DNA from: Sphingopyxis sp.
Lineage (GTDB): Bacteria; Pseudomonadota; Alphaproteobacteria; Sphingomonadales; Sphingomonadaceae
Direction of reading: 5' to 3'
Length of the DNA: 64,000 nucleotides
Assembly (NCBI RefSeq): GCF_016793825.1
Contig: NZ_JAEULM010000046.1
Span: forward strand, 39,453-103,452
The position numbers and the translations under genes are program-made. Of the stretch, positions 51,964 through 60,832 are shown piece by piece. Under the pieces are notes generated by a model. That model ran no database searches. It was not told the origin of the DNA and worked only from the letters and a program-made list of their open reading frames with translations. Position 1 is the first letter of the stretch. Each line of letters opens with the position of its first letter.

Positions 51964-52428
51964 ATGGACTCGATTGACCGGAATATTGTGAGGCTTTTGC
52001 GCCTCAACGCCCGCGTGCCGAACAGCCAATTGGCGGCAGAGGTGGGTTTGTCACCCTCGGCGTGCTTGCGGCGCGTCGGCAATCTCGAGGCAAGTGGGGT
52101 GATCCGCGGCTATACCGCCATCGTCGCGACGCCCGAAGAAGGGGGCGTCATCGCGATCGTGCGCATCACGCTCGAACGGCAGACCGAGGCTTATCTCAAC
52201 CGGTTCGAGGAGGCGGTGCGCCAGCACCCGGAGATCGAGGAGTGTTTCCTCATGACCGGCGATGCCGACTATCTGCTGCGGGCGTCGGCAGTCAGTGCGG
52301 CCGCCTATGAGGGAATTCACAAGAATATCCTCTCGCGCCTCCCTGGGGTTGCGCGCATCCACTCCAGTCTGGCGATGCGAAGCGTGCTCAGCCATATACC
52401 GGGACGGGGTCGGCGCGTGGCCTGGTAA
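51964..52428 (+). CDS. Lrp/AsnC-family transcriptional regulator
   Basis: This 154-residue protein has the AsnC-type helix-turn-helix (DSIDRNIVRLLRLNARVPNSQLAAEVGLSPSACLRRVGNLEASGVIRGYTAIV). A RAM effector-binding domain follows, with MTGDADYLLRASAVSAAAYEGI and the C-terminal ARIHSSLAMRSVL. It is divergent from alr-dadA-ridA (142 bases between starts), as in the Pseudomonas dadR-dadAX locus, where an Lrp-type protein responds to alanine. The regulation of this operon is inferred from that arrangement. Confidence 0.92.
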   Translation: MDSIDRNIVRLLRLNARVPNSQLAAEVGLSPSACLRRVGNLEASGVIRGYTAIVATPEEGGVIAIVRITLERQTEAYLNRFEEAVRQHPEIEECFLMTGDADYLLRASAVSAAAYEGIHKNILSRLPGVARIHSSLAMRSVLSHIPGRGRRVAW

Positions 52429-52865
52429 GCGGGTCTTGGGGATCGTCGGGGTGGCGTCGCCCATATGAGCTGCGTCGAGTACATGCTCAAAGGCGAAAAG
52501 GTCTCAATCCCTCATCCGGGCCATCGACTTATTAAACCTATAAAAATAAGGGCAATTATTGGGCATCCGTCGGATGCAATGGTGCAATCGGAATTCGAGC
52601 TCGCGCGGATGACGAACTCTTGGGCACCGATCACGCCGGTTCGGCCATCAAATGGCACCGTCAGTCCACTTAGGAAGTGCCGTTGGCTCCGACCTGGAAG
52701 CATGGGAATCAGCCTGGCGCGGCGTGTCTGGCGATCAGGGAGATGTCCCGTGATCGGGACGATACCCGGTTGGCGCGGCTACATATAATAATATTATATA
52801 CATTTTTCTTGATAAAAATAATATGATTGATATCGTTTCGCTCGGCTACGGAGGAGAGGTGGCGG
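52429..52865. other. Gene-free stretch with AT-rich promoter and palindrome for the dioxygenase gene
   Basis: I see no supportable gene here. Short open frames exist but have no coding character. GC falls sharply from about 52520. At 52783-52799 there is a perfect palindrome ATATAATAATATTATAT (8-base arms, central A), 67 bases before the dioxygenase start, followed by a TTGATA...AATATGAT promoter-like region. The 11-base core ATATAATAATA recurs in the lldD/SDR divergent promoter. Confidence 0.6.
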
Positions 52866-53714
52866 ATGTCGGAGAAGGTCCTGGAGCAACGTATCGCCGA
52901 GTTTCGCGAGCGCGGGTATACGATTTTTGAAGGTGCATATGACGCCGGCCAAATGCAGGCATGGAAAGACCGATACGACGATATGGTGCGCCGCAATACG
53001 CCGCCGGGCGCGCCCGAGCCGCGGTTGCGCGTCACCAGCGCGCTGGAGCAGGAGCCCGGCTTGATGCTGCCGGCCGTCAATAACCCGGTCGTCCTCGATT
53101 TTGCCGAACGGGTAATGGGGCCCTTCGTTCAACTCGATAATCTGACCTTCATGGCGTTTCCGTCCGAGCCAAAGGAAGAGGCCGAGGGTAAGGTGAGTTT
53201 CTGGCACCGAGATCGCTGGGGGTGGATGCCTGAGGGGCCACAATATGTCCGTCCGATTGCCTGCAACGCGATCTGCTATTTGCAGGATCTGACCGACGAA
53301 TATGGGCCGTTGCGGGTGGTCGAAGGATCGCACCGGCGCGCGGTCACAATCGAATCCGAGGCGCACCGCGTCTTGCCGCATCCCGAAGAGACCGTGCTGA
53401 ACGTGAAGGCAGGCGATGTGGTCTTTACCCATTGTTCGCTGCTGCATAGCGGCACGCCGAACACGTCGGGCAAGCCGCGTTATTTTTTCAGCACCTATTA
53501 TAATCGTGTCGGCCTGCCGACGCGCGACAATCACAATGGACCGTCGGTACAGCGTATCGTCGAGTCGGCACGCGCTCGTAATGACCGCCGCCTGATGCGG
53601 CTTTTCGGTGTCGATGACCTGATCGAAGCGCGCGCCAACAGCCTGTTTCTTCGCCCTGACGAAGAGATGTGGGGCAAATGGATCGCGGAGGATCGCGCCG
53701 CACTCGATCAGTGA
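52866..53714 (+). CDS. PhyH-family Fe(II)/2-oxoglutarate dioxygenase
   Basis: This 282-residue protein has the iron-binding facial triad of phytanoyl-CoA dioxygenase-like enzymes: H114 and D116 in SFWHRDRWGW and H194 in CSLLHSGTPN. R205 in GKPRYFFSTYY probably binds 2-oxoglutarate. It should hydroxylate a small organic substrate using O2 and 2-oxoglutarate. The substrate is not evident; the cluster suggests a sugar-acid conjugate or a related compound. The start ATG at 52866 has a GGAGAGG box upstream. It overlaps the next gene (TGATG), an alpha/beta hydrolase. Confidence 0.85.
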   Translation: MSEKVLEQRIAEFRERGYTIFEGAYDAGQMQAWKDRYDDMVRRNTPPGAPEPRLRVTSALEQEPGLMLPAVNNPVVLDFAERVMGPFVQLDNLTFMAFPSEPKEEAEGKVSFWHRDRWGWMPEGPQYVRPIACNAICYLQDLTDEYGPLRVVEGSHRRAVTIESEAHRVLPHPEETVLNVKAGDVVFTHCSLLHSGTPNTSGKPRYFFSTYYNRVGLPTRDNHNGPSVQRIVESARARNDRRLMRLFGVDDLIEARANSLFLRPDEEMWGKWIAEDRAALDQ

Positions 53715-54484
53715 TGCCTAATCTGCAAACCGCGCAGTTAGGGGATATCCCGCTCATCTGGGTCGAGCCGGCCGGCGTCGAACGACGACCCCTGGCCATC
53801 TGGCTCCATGCCTTCAGCTGGACGAAAGAGGATGTCGTGCCCCAACTTGCCGAACTTGCTGCGCGCGGCTTCCTGGCGCTGAGCTGGGATATGCCTCGGC
53901 ACGGCGAACGGCGAGACGAGAGCCCCGACGAGATGAAGCAGCGCGTCCGCGGCAATCTGCGTCGTCATTTCTGGCCCATTCTTGCCGCGGCGACCGAAGA
54001 GGTGTCGGCCGTCATCGACTGGGCGACCCGGAATTTCGACATCCAGCCCGATGTGGGCATCGGAGGTGTGTCGATGGGCGGCGATATCGCGGTAGCGGCG
54101 GCAGGCAATGATCATCGGATCGGCCGCGTCGCGGCGGCGCTGGCCACGCCTGACTGGTTGCGTCCGGGCTCGGCTGAGCCGCAGGGGGAGGCAGGCGAAG
54201 CGCAGCAGGCTCTCTATCGCCGGTTCGACCCGCTGACCAATGCCGAACAGTACCGGCACCGTCCGGCAATGTTGTTCATCTGTGGGGATGAGGATCGTCA
54301 GGTTCCGCCGGAAGGAGGCGAGGCGTTCGTCGAAAGGTTGGGCGATCCCTATGCCGATGACCGGTCGCGGCTTGTCGTCGTGCGCGAAGCCGGCGTCGCG
54401 CACCGCTTCACGCCGTGGATGTGGAGGCAGGCACTGGCATGGCTCGAGGCCGGTAAGGCCACGCGCGACTCCCAGTTTTCATGA
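53714..54484 (+). CDS. Alpha/beta hydrolase, probably cytoplasmic esterase
   Basis: This 256-residue protein begins with LQTAQLGDIPLIWVEPAGVERRPLAIWLHAFSWTKEDVVPQLAELAARGFLALSWDMPRHG. The oxyanion part is followed by a nucleophile elbow GIGGVSMGGDIAVA with serine at residue 120. An acid in FICGDEDRQVPPE and a histidine in GVAHRFTPW complete the triad. No signal peptide is visible. It is coupled to the dioxygenase gene by a TGATG overlap, so the two probably act one after the other, for example removing an acyl or ester group. Confidence 0.85.
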   Translation: MPNLQTAQLGDIPLIWVEPAGVERRPLAIWLHAFSWTKEDVVPQLAELAARGFLALSWDMPRHGERRDESPDEMKQRVRGNLRRHFWPILAAATEEVSAVIDWATRNFDIQPDVGIGGVSMGGDIAVAAAGNDHRIGRVAAALATPDWLRPGSAEPQGEAGEAQQALYRRFDPLTNAEQYRHRPAMLFICGDEDRQVPPEGGEAFVERLGDPYADDRSRLVVVREAGVAHRFTPWMWRQALAWLEAGKATRDSQFS

Positions 54485-54667
54485 TCTTGTGGGCATGTCG
54501 CCAAGAAATCGGGCGGAGCAGCTTGACGCCAAAAAACATCTAGGCATATTAAATGATCTGTGTATAGATAAACAATATGCCATTATGGCTGGCGCGATGA
54601 GAATTGCGCGGCCTTAAGATAACGATAATCGGCCGAAGCGACTGGCCGGCCAAAATGGGAGGAAGGC

Positions 54668-57319
54668 ATGTTGCGTAAGGTGCTACTCATATCCGGATCT
54701 GTGATGGCGATGGTATCGCTGACGGGCGTTGCGCACGCTCAGGATCAGGCGAACGACAATTCGGGGGCAGGGGCGAACGATCAGGAGATCATCGTCACCG
54801 GCGTTTTCAGTGCGACTTCGATTGAGCGGGCGCCCATCTCGATCACCGCTGTCACCGAAGATGTCCTGCAGCGCCAGGCACCGATCAGTTCGGCCGACGC
54901 GCTGAAAAGCGTGCCCGGCGTTTTCGTGAACTCGTCGTTGGGCGAAATTCGCAATATCGTCTTCTCCCGCGGCGTCTCTGCCCGCTCGCTTGAGGCCGCA
55001 GGCGGCTATTTCTATGTGTCGCTGCAGGAGGACGGCCTGCCCGTCGAACCGGTCACCGCGACCAATTTCGGTCCCGACTATTTCAGCCGCCTCGATATCA
55101 TGAACAATCGCATCGAGGCGCTGCGCGGCGGCACGGCGGTGGTGACCGGTGCGAATGCGCCCGGCGGTATCTTCAACTATATCTCGAAAACCGGAAAATC
55201 GGCGCCCGGCACGCAATTCCAGTTCAAGCTCGGCTTGGAAGGGGACGGAAAATCGCCGCTTTATCGCTTCGACGCCTATACCGGCGGCCAGATCAGCGAC
55301 AGCGACGTTTATTATGCGATCGGTGGGTTCTATCGGGTCAGTGACGGCGCGCGCTACCCCGGCTACAAGCTCAACAAGGGCGGTCAGATTCGCGGCAATC
55401 TGCTGTGGGATTATGGCGGTGGTTCGCTGACGATCCGCGCGAAATATCTCAACGATCACAACGGCTGGTTCGAGACGCTTCCCGCCCGCGACTTCAAGGA
55501 TCCGAAGATCCTGGCGCCCTATACCAATCTGTCTTCGGTGCTGCCGCCGGCGTCGCCGCACAGCTATGTCGATTTCGGAACGGGCGAGATCCGCGACTGG
55601 GACGGGTCGAACCTCGTCAACAGCAAGGCGGTGTCGTTCGATGTGAACTGGCGCCACGACCTGACCGACAATATCCAGATCAGCAACAGCTTCCGCTTTT
55701 CGCGCAACAAGGCGCACTGGAACACGGTCGCGGTCAATTTCGCGACGCCACTGACCGATGCCGACGGGGGGATCCGTACGATCCAGAGCACCAACGGAAT
55801 CGATGGCACCTACACCTATCGGCTGCCGGACGGTTCGATTGCCGCCGTGGTGTCGCAGGTCGGCGCCACGCGCACGCTGGTCGTGAACAATCTGCCCAGC
55901 CAGAATGTCCTTGCCGGCGGGATCATGGCGGGCCTCGCCTATCAGCCGGATTTCCGGTCGGAGACGTTTCAGGACCAGCTGACGCTATCGGGCACCTTTG
56001 GCCGCCATCGTCTGTCGATTGGCGCCTACTTCGATCAATCGACGTTCCATCAGCGCTTCTCGGGCGCTGGCGGCGGCGTCATGACCCTCGAGCCGCGTCC
56101 GGTTCTGCTCAGCACGACACTGACGCGCCCAGACGGCTCGGTCTATCTCGTTACCGATTCGTCGGGTTGGGCCGGGATCGGCCAAGGCCTCGCCATTCGC
56201 GAGAGCGGCACGAAGATGACCGATATCTCGATCTATGGCGGCGACACTTGGGAAGCGACCGACAAGCTTACGATCGACATTGGCGGGCGCTACGAAAGCC
56301 TGACCTACGATAACTTCACCTATCTGCCCGCGGCGTTTACCGGAAACAAGCTGACCACGGGCGGTCGCGACGGCAATCCGCTGACGCTATACGACAATGC
56401 AACCACGGCTCGCGGCGCGCGCCTGCCGTTCAAGCGCAAATATGATTATTTTGCTTTCTCGGGGTCGGCCGCCTATCAATTCTCCGACGCATTTCAGGCC
56501 TATGTCCGCTACACCAGCGGGAAGAAGGCGCCGGACTTTGGCATCTTGTCGGGCATCACGACTCCCGCGGCGATCGCGACGATTTTCCCGTCGGCGGAGA
56601 AGATCCAGCAGATCGAGATGGGTCTGAAATACCGCGACAATGGTATGTTCATCCAGGCCTTCCCGTTCTGGAGCAAGAATTCGAACATCGCGGACAACCA
56701 GACTTTCACCTACAAGGCCGGCACGCCGAACGCGGGAACGAACTATTCGCCGCCGCCGGTGTTCGGCCAGGTGGAAACCTATGGCGTCGAGATTTCAGGC
56801 GATTTCGACATCAGCAGCCAGTTCAATCTTCATGCTGACCTGACCCTGCAGAATCCGAAAGCGAAGGGATTCAGCACCTACACACAAGGCCCCATCGGTG
56901 ACGGGAGCGACGACGTCGTCAGCACCGTTCCGCCGGGAACGGCGGATAATAATCCCAAGGTTATTGCCCGCACGACGGCGACCTATCGACCGGTCGAGGC
57001 CCTGTCGTTGTTTGCCACCTATTCCTATCTCGGCAAGCGCGCTGCCAACCGCCGGAACGCATGGTATCTGCCGGGCTTCAGCACGGTCGACATCGGCTTC
57101 GCCTGGGACGTGAACAGCAATTTCAGCGTCCAGGGCAACGTCACCAACCTCTTCAACACCGTCGGGATCATGGGTTGGGCGAAGGGTGGGAGTTTGCTCA
57201 CCGCGCTAGATCGGCAGACGTTGACGCCGGCGCAGGTGTCGGCAGATCCGAACCAGCTGTTTTCGGTCCTGCCGAACCAGCCCCGGGCTTTCTATCTGAC
57301 AGCCTCGCTGAAGCTCTAG
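54668..57319 (+). CDS. TonB-dependent outer-membrane receptor
   Basis: This 883-residue receptor has a signal peptide (residues 1-24, cleaved near VAHAQDQ), a plug domain (EIIVTGVFSATSIERAPISITAVTEDVLQRQAPISSADALKSVPGVFVNSSLG) with TonB-box-like EIIVTG, and a 22-strand barrel ending in PRAFYLTASLKL. The barrel shows typical aromatic strand ends. It imports a large or scarce ligand, presumably the substrate of the adjacent catabolic genes, at the expense of TonB energy. The 183-base gap before it is AT-rich with no further gene. Confidence 0.93.
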   Translation: MLRKVLLISGSVMAMVSLTGVAHAQDQANDNSGAGANDQEIIVTGVFSATSIERAPISITAVTEDVLQRQAPISSADALKSVPGVFVNSSLGEIRNIVFSRGVSARSLEAAGGYFYVSLQEDGLPVEPVTATNFGPDYFSRLDIMNNRIEALRGGTAVVTGANAPGGIFNYISKTGKSAPGTQFQFKLGLEGDGKSPLYRFDAYTGGQISDSDVYYAIGGFYRVSDGARYPGYKLNKGGQIRGNLLWDYGGGSLTIRAKYLNDHNGWFETLPARDFKDPKILAPYTNLSSVLPPASPHSYVDFGTGEIRDWDGSNLVNSKAVSFDVNWRHDLTDNIQISNSFRFSRNKAHWNTVAVNFATPLTDADGGIRTIQSTNGIDGTYTYRLPDGSIAAVVSQVGATRTLVVNNLPSQNVLAGGIMAGLAYQPDFRSETFQDQLTLSGTFGRHRLSIGAYFDQSTFHQRFSGAGGGVMTLEPRPVLLSTTLTRPDGSVYLVTDSSGWAGIGQGLAIRESGTKMTDISIYGGDTWEATDKLTIDIGGRYESLTYDNFTYLPAAFTGNKLTTGGRDGNPLTLYDNATTARGARLPFKRKYDYFAFSGSAAYQFSDAFQAYVRYTSGKKAPDFGILSGITTPAAIATIFPSAEKIQQIEMGLKYRDNGMFIQAFPFWSKNSNIADNQTFTYKAGTPNAGTNYSPPPVFGQVETYGVEISGDFDISSQFNLHADLTLQNPKAKGFSTYTQGPIGDGSDDVVSTVPPGTADNNPKVIARTTATYRPVEALSLFATYSYLGKRAANRRNAWYLPGFSTVDIGFAWDVNSNFSVQGNVTNLFNTVGIMGWAKGGSLLTALDRQTLTPAQVSADPNQLFSVLPNQPRAFYLTASLKL

Positions 57320-57334
57320 GACGCGAACCCCCGT

Positions 57335-57366
57335 CGCTCGCAATCGATCATAGTCGGTTGCGAGCG
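57335..57366 (+). terminator. Inverted repeat after the TonB-dependent receptor
   Basis: CGCTCGCAA (57335-57343) and TTGCGAGCG (57358-57366) form a perfect 9-bp stem 16 bases after the receptor stop and 58 bases before the MFS start. No T-tract follows, so it may attenuate rather than end transcription. Confidence 0.5.
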
Positions 57367-57423
57367 AGCGGGTGATGACTAGACGGGATCGCGGATCAAT
57401 CGATGGCGACGAGGGGCGGGCGA

Positions 57424-58758
57424 GTGAGTGAGACAAGCGAGCCGCAGCCGCAAACCAGGGGCCTGCTATCGGGCTGGCCGCTTGTGGCCGTCCTCATGCT
57501 CTTCTATTTCCTGTCATTCGTCGATCGCGCGCTGATTTCGCTGATGGTCGAGCCGATCCAGCGCGATCTTCATTTTACCGACGTTGAGATGGGCCTGCTA
57601 CTTGGGCCGGCGTTCGGTATCTTCTATGCCGCAGCGGGTATCCCCCTTGGCCGGTTGATGGACCGTTATTCCAAACGCTGGTTGTGCATGGCGGTCGTCG
57701 CCTTCTGGGGTCTGTCGACGGCTGTTTCGGGCTTGGCGAGCAATTTCCTGATATTCTTCCTCAGCCGGCTCGGTCTCGGCGCCGGGGAAGCGGGCCTATC
57801 GCCGGCCGCCTATTCGCTGATAGCGGAACAGGTGCCGCGTCGTCGGCTGGCGACGGCCTATTCCTTTTACACCGTCGGCGCCTTCGCCGGTGGCGGACTC
57901 GCGATCATCGGCGGTGGCTGGCTGGTGCACAAGCTTGCCAGCGAGGGCACGATCATTCTGCCGCTGCTGGGCCATGTCTATCCGTGGCAGTTGACCTTTC
58001 TGCTTGTCGGCGCGCTGACCGTTCTGGTGGCGCCGCTGGCCCTGCTCCTGCGTGAAAACCGTCGGCCGGCGTCGAACGGGATTTCGACCAATGGCGAACC
58101 GGAGCCGGCGCCCGGGCTATGGGCGCTGATCCGTACCGATCCGCTATTCTACCTTGGGTATCCTTTTGCCTTCGGCTCGGTGAATGTCATCGTCACCGCC
58201 TTTCATGTGTGGACTCCGACGTTCATGTCGCGGACCTATGGCTGGCCGATCGAAACGGTCGGAATCGCCTATGGGGCGACGCAGGGGGGCGCAGGGGTGG
58301 TTGGGCTGCTTGCGATGGGCTGGCTGGTCGAGCGTCTCTATAACCGCGGCATGGTCGATGCCCATGCGAAGGTTCCGGCGATCGCGCTGTGCATTTCGAT
58401 ACCCGCAATGATCGGCGGCATCCTGTCGGGCAGCCCCGCCGCCTTCCTAGCCGCGTCTATCGCGTTCTGGGGTGCTACCTATACCTATGCGGGATACGCA
58501 CCGGCGGCCCTGCAGCTCGGGACGCCCGCATCCCTCCGTGCCAGCGTCGGCGCGGTCTATGTGACCTTCCTGTCGGTCATGGGGCTGTTCATCGGGCCAA
58601 CTATGGTGAGCTGGTTTACCGAGGGCGTGCTGCAGGACAAATCGAAGATCGGTTTGTCGCTGGTCTTCGTGATGGTCATCTGGACGCCGATTGCGCTGGC
58701 ATCGTTGCTTGTCATTGCAAAGCGGCTACGCGCCAGGCACGCGCGCGACATGCTGTGA
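57424..58758 (+). CDS. MFS transporter (spinster-like)
   Basis: This 444-residue protein has twelve predicted helices and the spinster-like loop LMLFYFLSFVDRALISLMVEPIQRDLHFTDVEMGLLLGPAFGIFYAAAGIPLGRLMDRYSKRW, closely similar to the MFS protein at 21314-22627. GAGGGG ends 7 bases before a GTG at 57424, which I take as the start. The ATG at 57403 is the alternative but has no Shine-Dalgarno box. It lies after the TonB-dependent receptor and so probably brings the same substrate or its product through the inner membrane. Confidence 0.9.
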   Translation: MSETSEPQPQTRGLLSGWPLVAVLMLFYFLSFVDRALISLMVEPIQRDLHFTDVEMGLLLGPAFGIFYAAAGIPLGRLMDRYSKRWLCMAVVAFWGLSTAVSGLASNFLIFFLSRLGLGAGEAGLSPAAYSLIAEQVPRRRLATAYSFYTVGAFAGGGLAIIGGGWLVHKLASEGTIILPLLGHVYPWQLTFLLVGALTVLVAPLALLLRENRRPASNGISTNGEPEPAPGLWALIRTDPLFYLGYPFAFGSVNVIVTAFHVWTPTFMSRTYGWPIETVGIAYGATQGGAGVVGLLAMGWLVERLYNRGMVDAHAKVPAIALCISIPAMIGGILSGSPAAFLAASIAFWGATYTYAGYAPAALQLGTPASLRASVGAVYVTFLSVMGLFIGPTMVSWFTEGVLQDKSKIGLSLVFVMVIWTPIALASLLVIAKRLRARHARDML

Positions 58759-58765
58759 CGGAGCG

Positions 58766-59500
58766 TCAACGCTTCGATTGGCGGCGCGCCTCGCTTCCCT
58801 TCGCTTCGGACACGCGCGCGACGGTGCCTTTCGAATAATCGATCAGCTTGCGCATGGCGACACGCGCTTCGGAGCCGTTGCGATCGACGATGGCGTCGAG
58901 GATCGCCTTGTGCATCGCCAGCGAATGTTCGGTGCCGTCGGGATTGTCTGCGCCGATCCGGAAACTGATGACCAGCGCCGATTCCACGACCCGCCCCAAC
59001 GAAGCGAACAGGTCGTTGCCCGACGCTTCGATGATCGCGCGGTGAAAGGCGAGATCGGATTCGATGCTGTCATGGGTGCGCCCCGCGGCGGCCATTGCGT
59101 CAAAGGCTTCGCCCATACGCCGGAAGTCCTGAAGCTTGGCCCGCGATGCGGCCAGAAAGGCGGCTGTCGGCTCGACCATGTGGCGCAGCTCGTACAATTG
59201 TTCGAGTACCGTGTCGCGATCCTCCGAACGCAGCCGCCATTCGAGGATGTCGGGGTCGAGAAAGTTCCAGTTTTCGCGCGGAAGCACGAAGGTTCCGGCT
59301 TTTGGTCGTGCATCGACGAGACCCTTGGCCGCGAGCACGCGCAGCGCCTCGCGCAGCACGGTGCGACTGACACCCAATCTGGCGCAGCATTCTTCTTGCC
59401 CCGGGAGCGTCGATCCCGACGGAAATTCGCCCGACAATATGGCCTGGCCCAGATCCTGGATCACACGGCCATGCAGTCCCTTGCTTTCAACGGCTTTCAT
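58766..59500 (-). CDS. GntR-family regulator of the FadR/FCD subfamily
   Basis: This 244-residue protein has an N-terminal winged helix (GRVIQDLGQAILSGEFPSGSTLPGQEECCARLGVSRTVLREALRVLAAKGLVDARPKAGTFV) and a C-terminal FCD domain with helical metal-binding residues (DLAFHRAIIEASGN and HSLAMHKAILDAI). FCD regulators bind small organic acids such as lactate, pyruvate or sugar acids. It ends convergently with the MFS gene and precedes a palindrome between itself and lldD. It is the likely regulator of the surrounding catabolic genes. Confidence 0.92.
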   Translation of the reverse strand: MKAVESKGLHGRVIQDLGQAILSGEFPSGSTLPGQEECCARLGVSRTVLREALRVLAAKGLVDARPKAGTFVLPRENWNFLDPDILEWRLRSEDRDTVLEQLYELRHMVEPTAAFLAASRAKLQDFRRMGEAFDAMAAAGRTHDSIESDLAFHRAIIEASGNDLFASLGRVVESALVISFRIGADNPDGTEHSLAMHKAILDAIVDRNGSEARVAMRKLIDYSKGTVARVSEAKGSEARRQSKR

Positions 59501-59537
59501 TGGATTTCGGCTCGCCCATCAACATATGAATCGTGCG

Positions 59538-59554
59538 ATTTATGGCACATAAAT
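59538..59554. promoter_or_regulatory. Palindrome upstream of the GntR gene
   Basis: ATTTATGGCACATAAAT is a perfect 7-base inverted repeat with a 3-base spacer, 38 bases before the GntR start and just after the lldD stop. FCD-type GntR proteins usually bind such sites and often repress their own gene. Confidence 0.55.
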
Positions 59555-59586
59555 ATGATCGAATATAGAGCGCCATGGCGTGGAGA

Positions 59587-60744
59587 TCAGGCGACGAGTG
59601 CCTCACGATCTAGTTCCGCGATGCGATTGACGCCCGTAAGGCTGAGCGCGACGCGCAGTTCGGCCTGGAACAGCGTCAGCATGTGTCGCACCGCGGTTCC
59701 GCCGCCGGCACCGAGTGCATAGGCCCAGGCCCGACCCAGCAAGACGCAGTCGGCGCCAAGGCAGAGCAGCCGTGCGACATCCAGGCCCGAACGCACTCCG
59801 CTATCGGCGAGAACCTTCAGCCTTCCTGTCACCGCATCGACAATGGCGGGCAGTGCTTCAGCCGTCGAAGGAACGCCGTCGAGTTGCCGGCCACCGTGGT
59901 TCGAGACCACGATGCCTTCGGCGCCCAAATCGGCGGCAGCGCGCGCATCGTCGGCATCGAGGATGCCCTTGATGACAAGTGGTCCGTCCCAGGCGCCACG
60001 GATAAATTCCAGATCGCGCCACGTGACCGAGGGATCGAAATTTCCGCGCATCCATGCAAAGAAATCGTCGAGGCCGGTTTTCCGACCGAGCAGCGGCGCG
60101 ACGTTGCCAAGGCTGTGCGGCCGCCCGCAGAGCCCGACATCTATCGCCCAGCCGGGATGGCGCAGTGCTTGTCCCCCGCGTCGGACCGCACCTCTCAGGC
60201 CGGAGGCGCCAGCAAGGCCCGAGCGATAGTCGCGATAACGCGCGCCCGGTACGGGCATGTCGACCGTGAACACCAGCACCTTGCAGCCCTGCTCGCGTGC
60301 CTGTGCGAGCAGGTCGCGCACAAAGCCGCGATCGCGCATCATATAGAGCTGAAACCAGAAGGGCGCGCGCGCGGCGTCGGCAACTTCGGACAGCGAGCAG
60401 GCTGACACTGTCGACAGGCAAAAGGGAATGCCGGCGTCTTCGGCCGCAACGACGGCCTGTCGCTCGCCGCGGCGGGCGAGCATGCCGGCCAGCCCGATCG
60501 GCCCCAGGGCGATCGGCATCGATTGGCGGCGGCCGAAAAGCTCAATACCCAGATCGACATTGGACACGTCGCGAAGCACCCGCTGACGCAGCGCCATATT
60601 CTGCAGGTCGGTGCGATTTCGGCGTAGCGTGACCTCGTCATAGGACCCGCCGTCGACATATTCGAAAAGGAATTTCGGCAGTCGCCGCCGCGCGAGCTTG
60701 CGATAATCGGACATCGATGCGGCCACTGATGCTCCCAAAATCAC
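59587..60744 (-). CDS. lldD: FMN-dependent L-lactate dehydrogenase-like alpha-hydroxy-acid dehydrogenase
   Basis: This 385-residue protein matches E. coli LldD closely along its length: FLFEYVDGGSYDEVTLRRN, MPIALGPIGLAGMLARRGE, PFWFQLYMMRDRGF, VFTVDMPVPGARYRDYRSG, LVIKGILDADDARAAADLGAEGIVVSNHGGRQLDG (catalytic histidine near residue 277) and ILGRAW-type VLLGRAWAYAL. It oxidises L-lactate to pyruvate and passes electrons to quinone at the inner membrane. I take the GTG at 60744 as start, since VILGASVAASMSDYRKL aligns with the LldD N-terminus. A longer frame to 60813 has poor coding character. It is divergent from the SDR-FAH genes. Confidence 0.9.
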   Translation of the reverse strand: MILGASVAASMSDYRKLARRRLPKFLFEYVDGGSYDEVTLRRNRTDLQNMALRQRVLRDVSNVDLGIELFGRRQSMPIALGPIGLAGMLARRGERQAVVAAEDAGIPFCLSTVSACSLSEVADAARAPFWFQLYMMRDRGFVRDLLAQAREQGCKVLVFTVDMPVPGARYRDYRSGLAGASGLRGAVRRGGQALRHPGWAIDVGLCGRPHSLGNVAPLLGRKTGLDDFFAWMRGNFDPSVTWRDLEFIRGAWDGPLVIKGILDADDARAAADLGAEGIVVSNHGGRQLDGVPSTAEALPAIVDAVTGRLKVLADSGVRSGLDVARLLCLGADCVLLGRAWAYALGAGGGTAVRHMLTLFQAELRVALSLTGVNRIAELDREALVA

Positions 60745-60778
60745 TTTCTGAACCTTCAATATTGGCTTGACACATGCT

Positions 60779-60796
60779 ATATAATAATACTTATTA
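60779..60796. promoter_or_regulatory. AT-rich inverted repeat in the lldD/SDR divergent promoter
   Basis: The stretch holds the 11-mer ATATAATAATA (60779-60789), also found in the promoter palindrome of the dioxygenase gene. Within it TAATAA-TAC-TTATTA (60782-60796) is a perfect 6-bp inverted repeat. It lies between the divergent starts of lldD (60744) and the SDR gene (60833) and may be a shared regulator site, or just a strong AT-rich promoter. Confidence 0.45.
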
Positions 60797-60832
60797 AGGC
60801 TATCAATACGCAATTAATAGAATGAGAGTTGG

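Noticed and set aside
52512-52703. Possible SDR remnant on the minus strand (GLTVPFDGRTGVIGA)
   Set aside because: Only about 15 residues resemble an SDR N-terminus and the cofactor loop is wrong; could be chance.
57403-57423. ATG at 57403 as start of the MFS transporter
   Set aside because: No Shine-Dalgarno box; GAGGGG is well placed for the GTG at 57424. Still possible.
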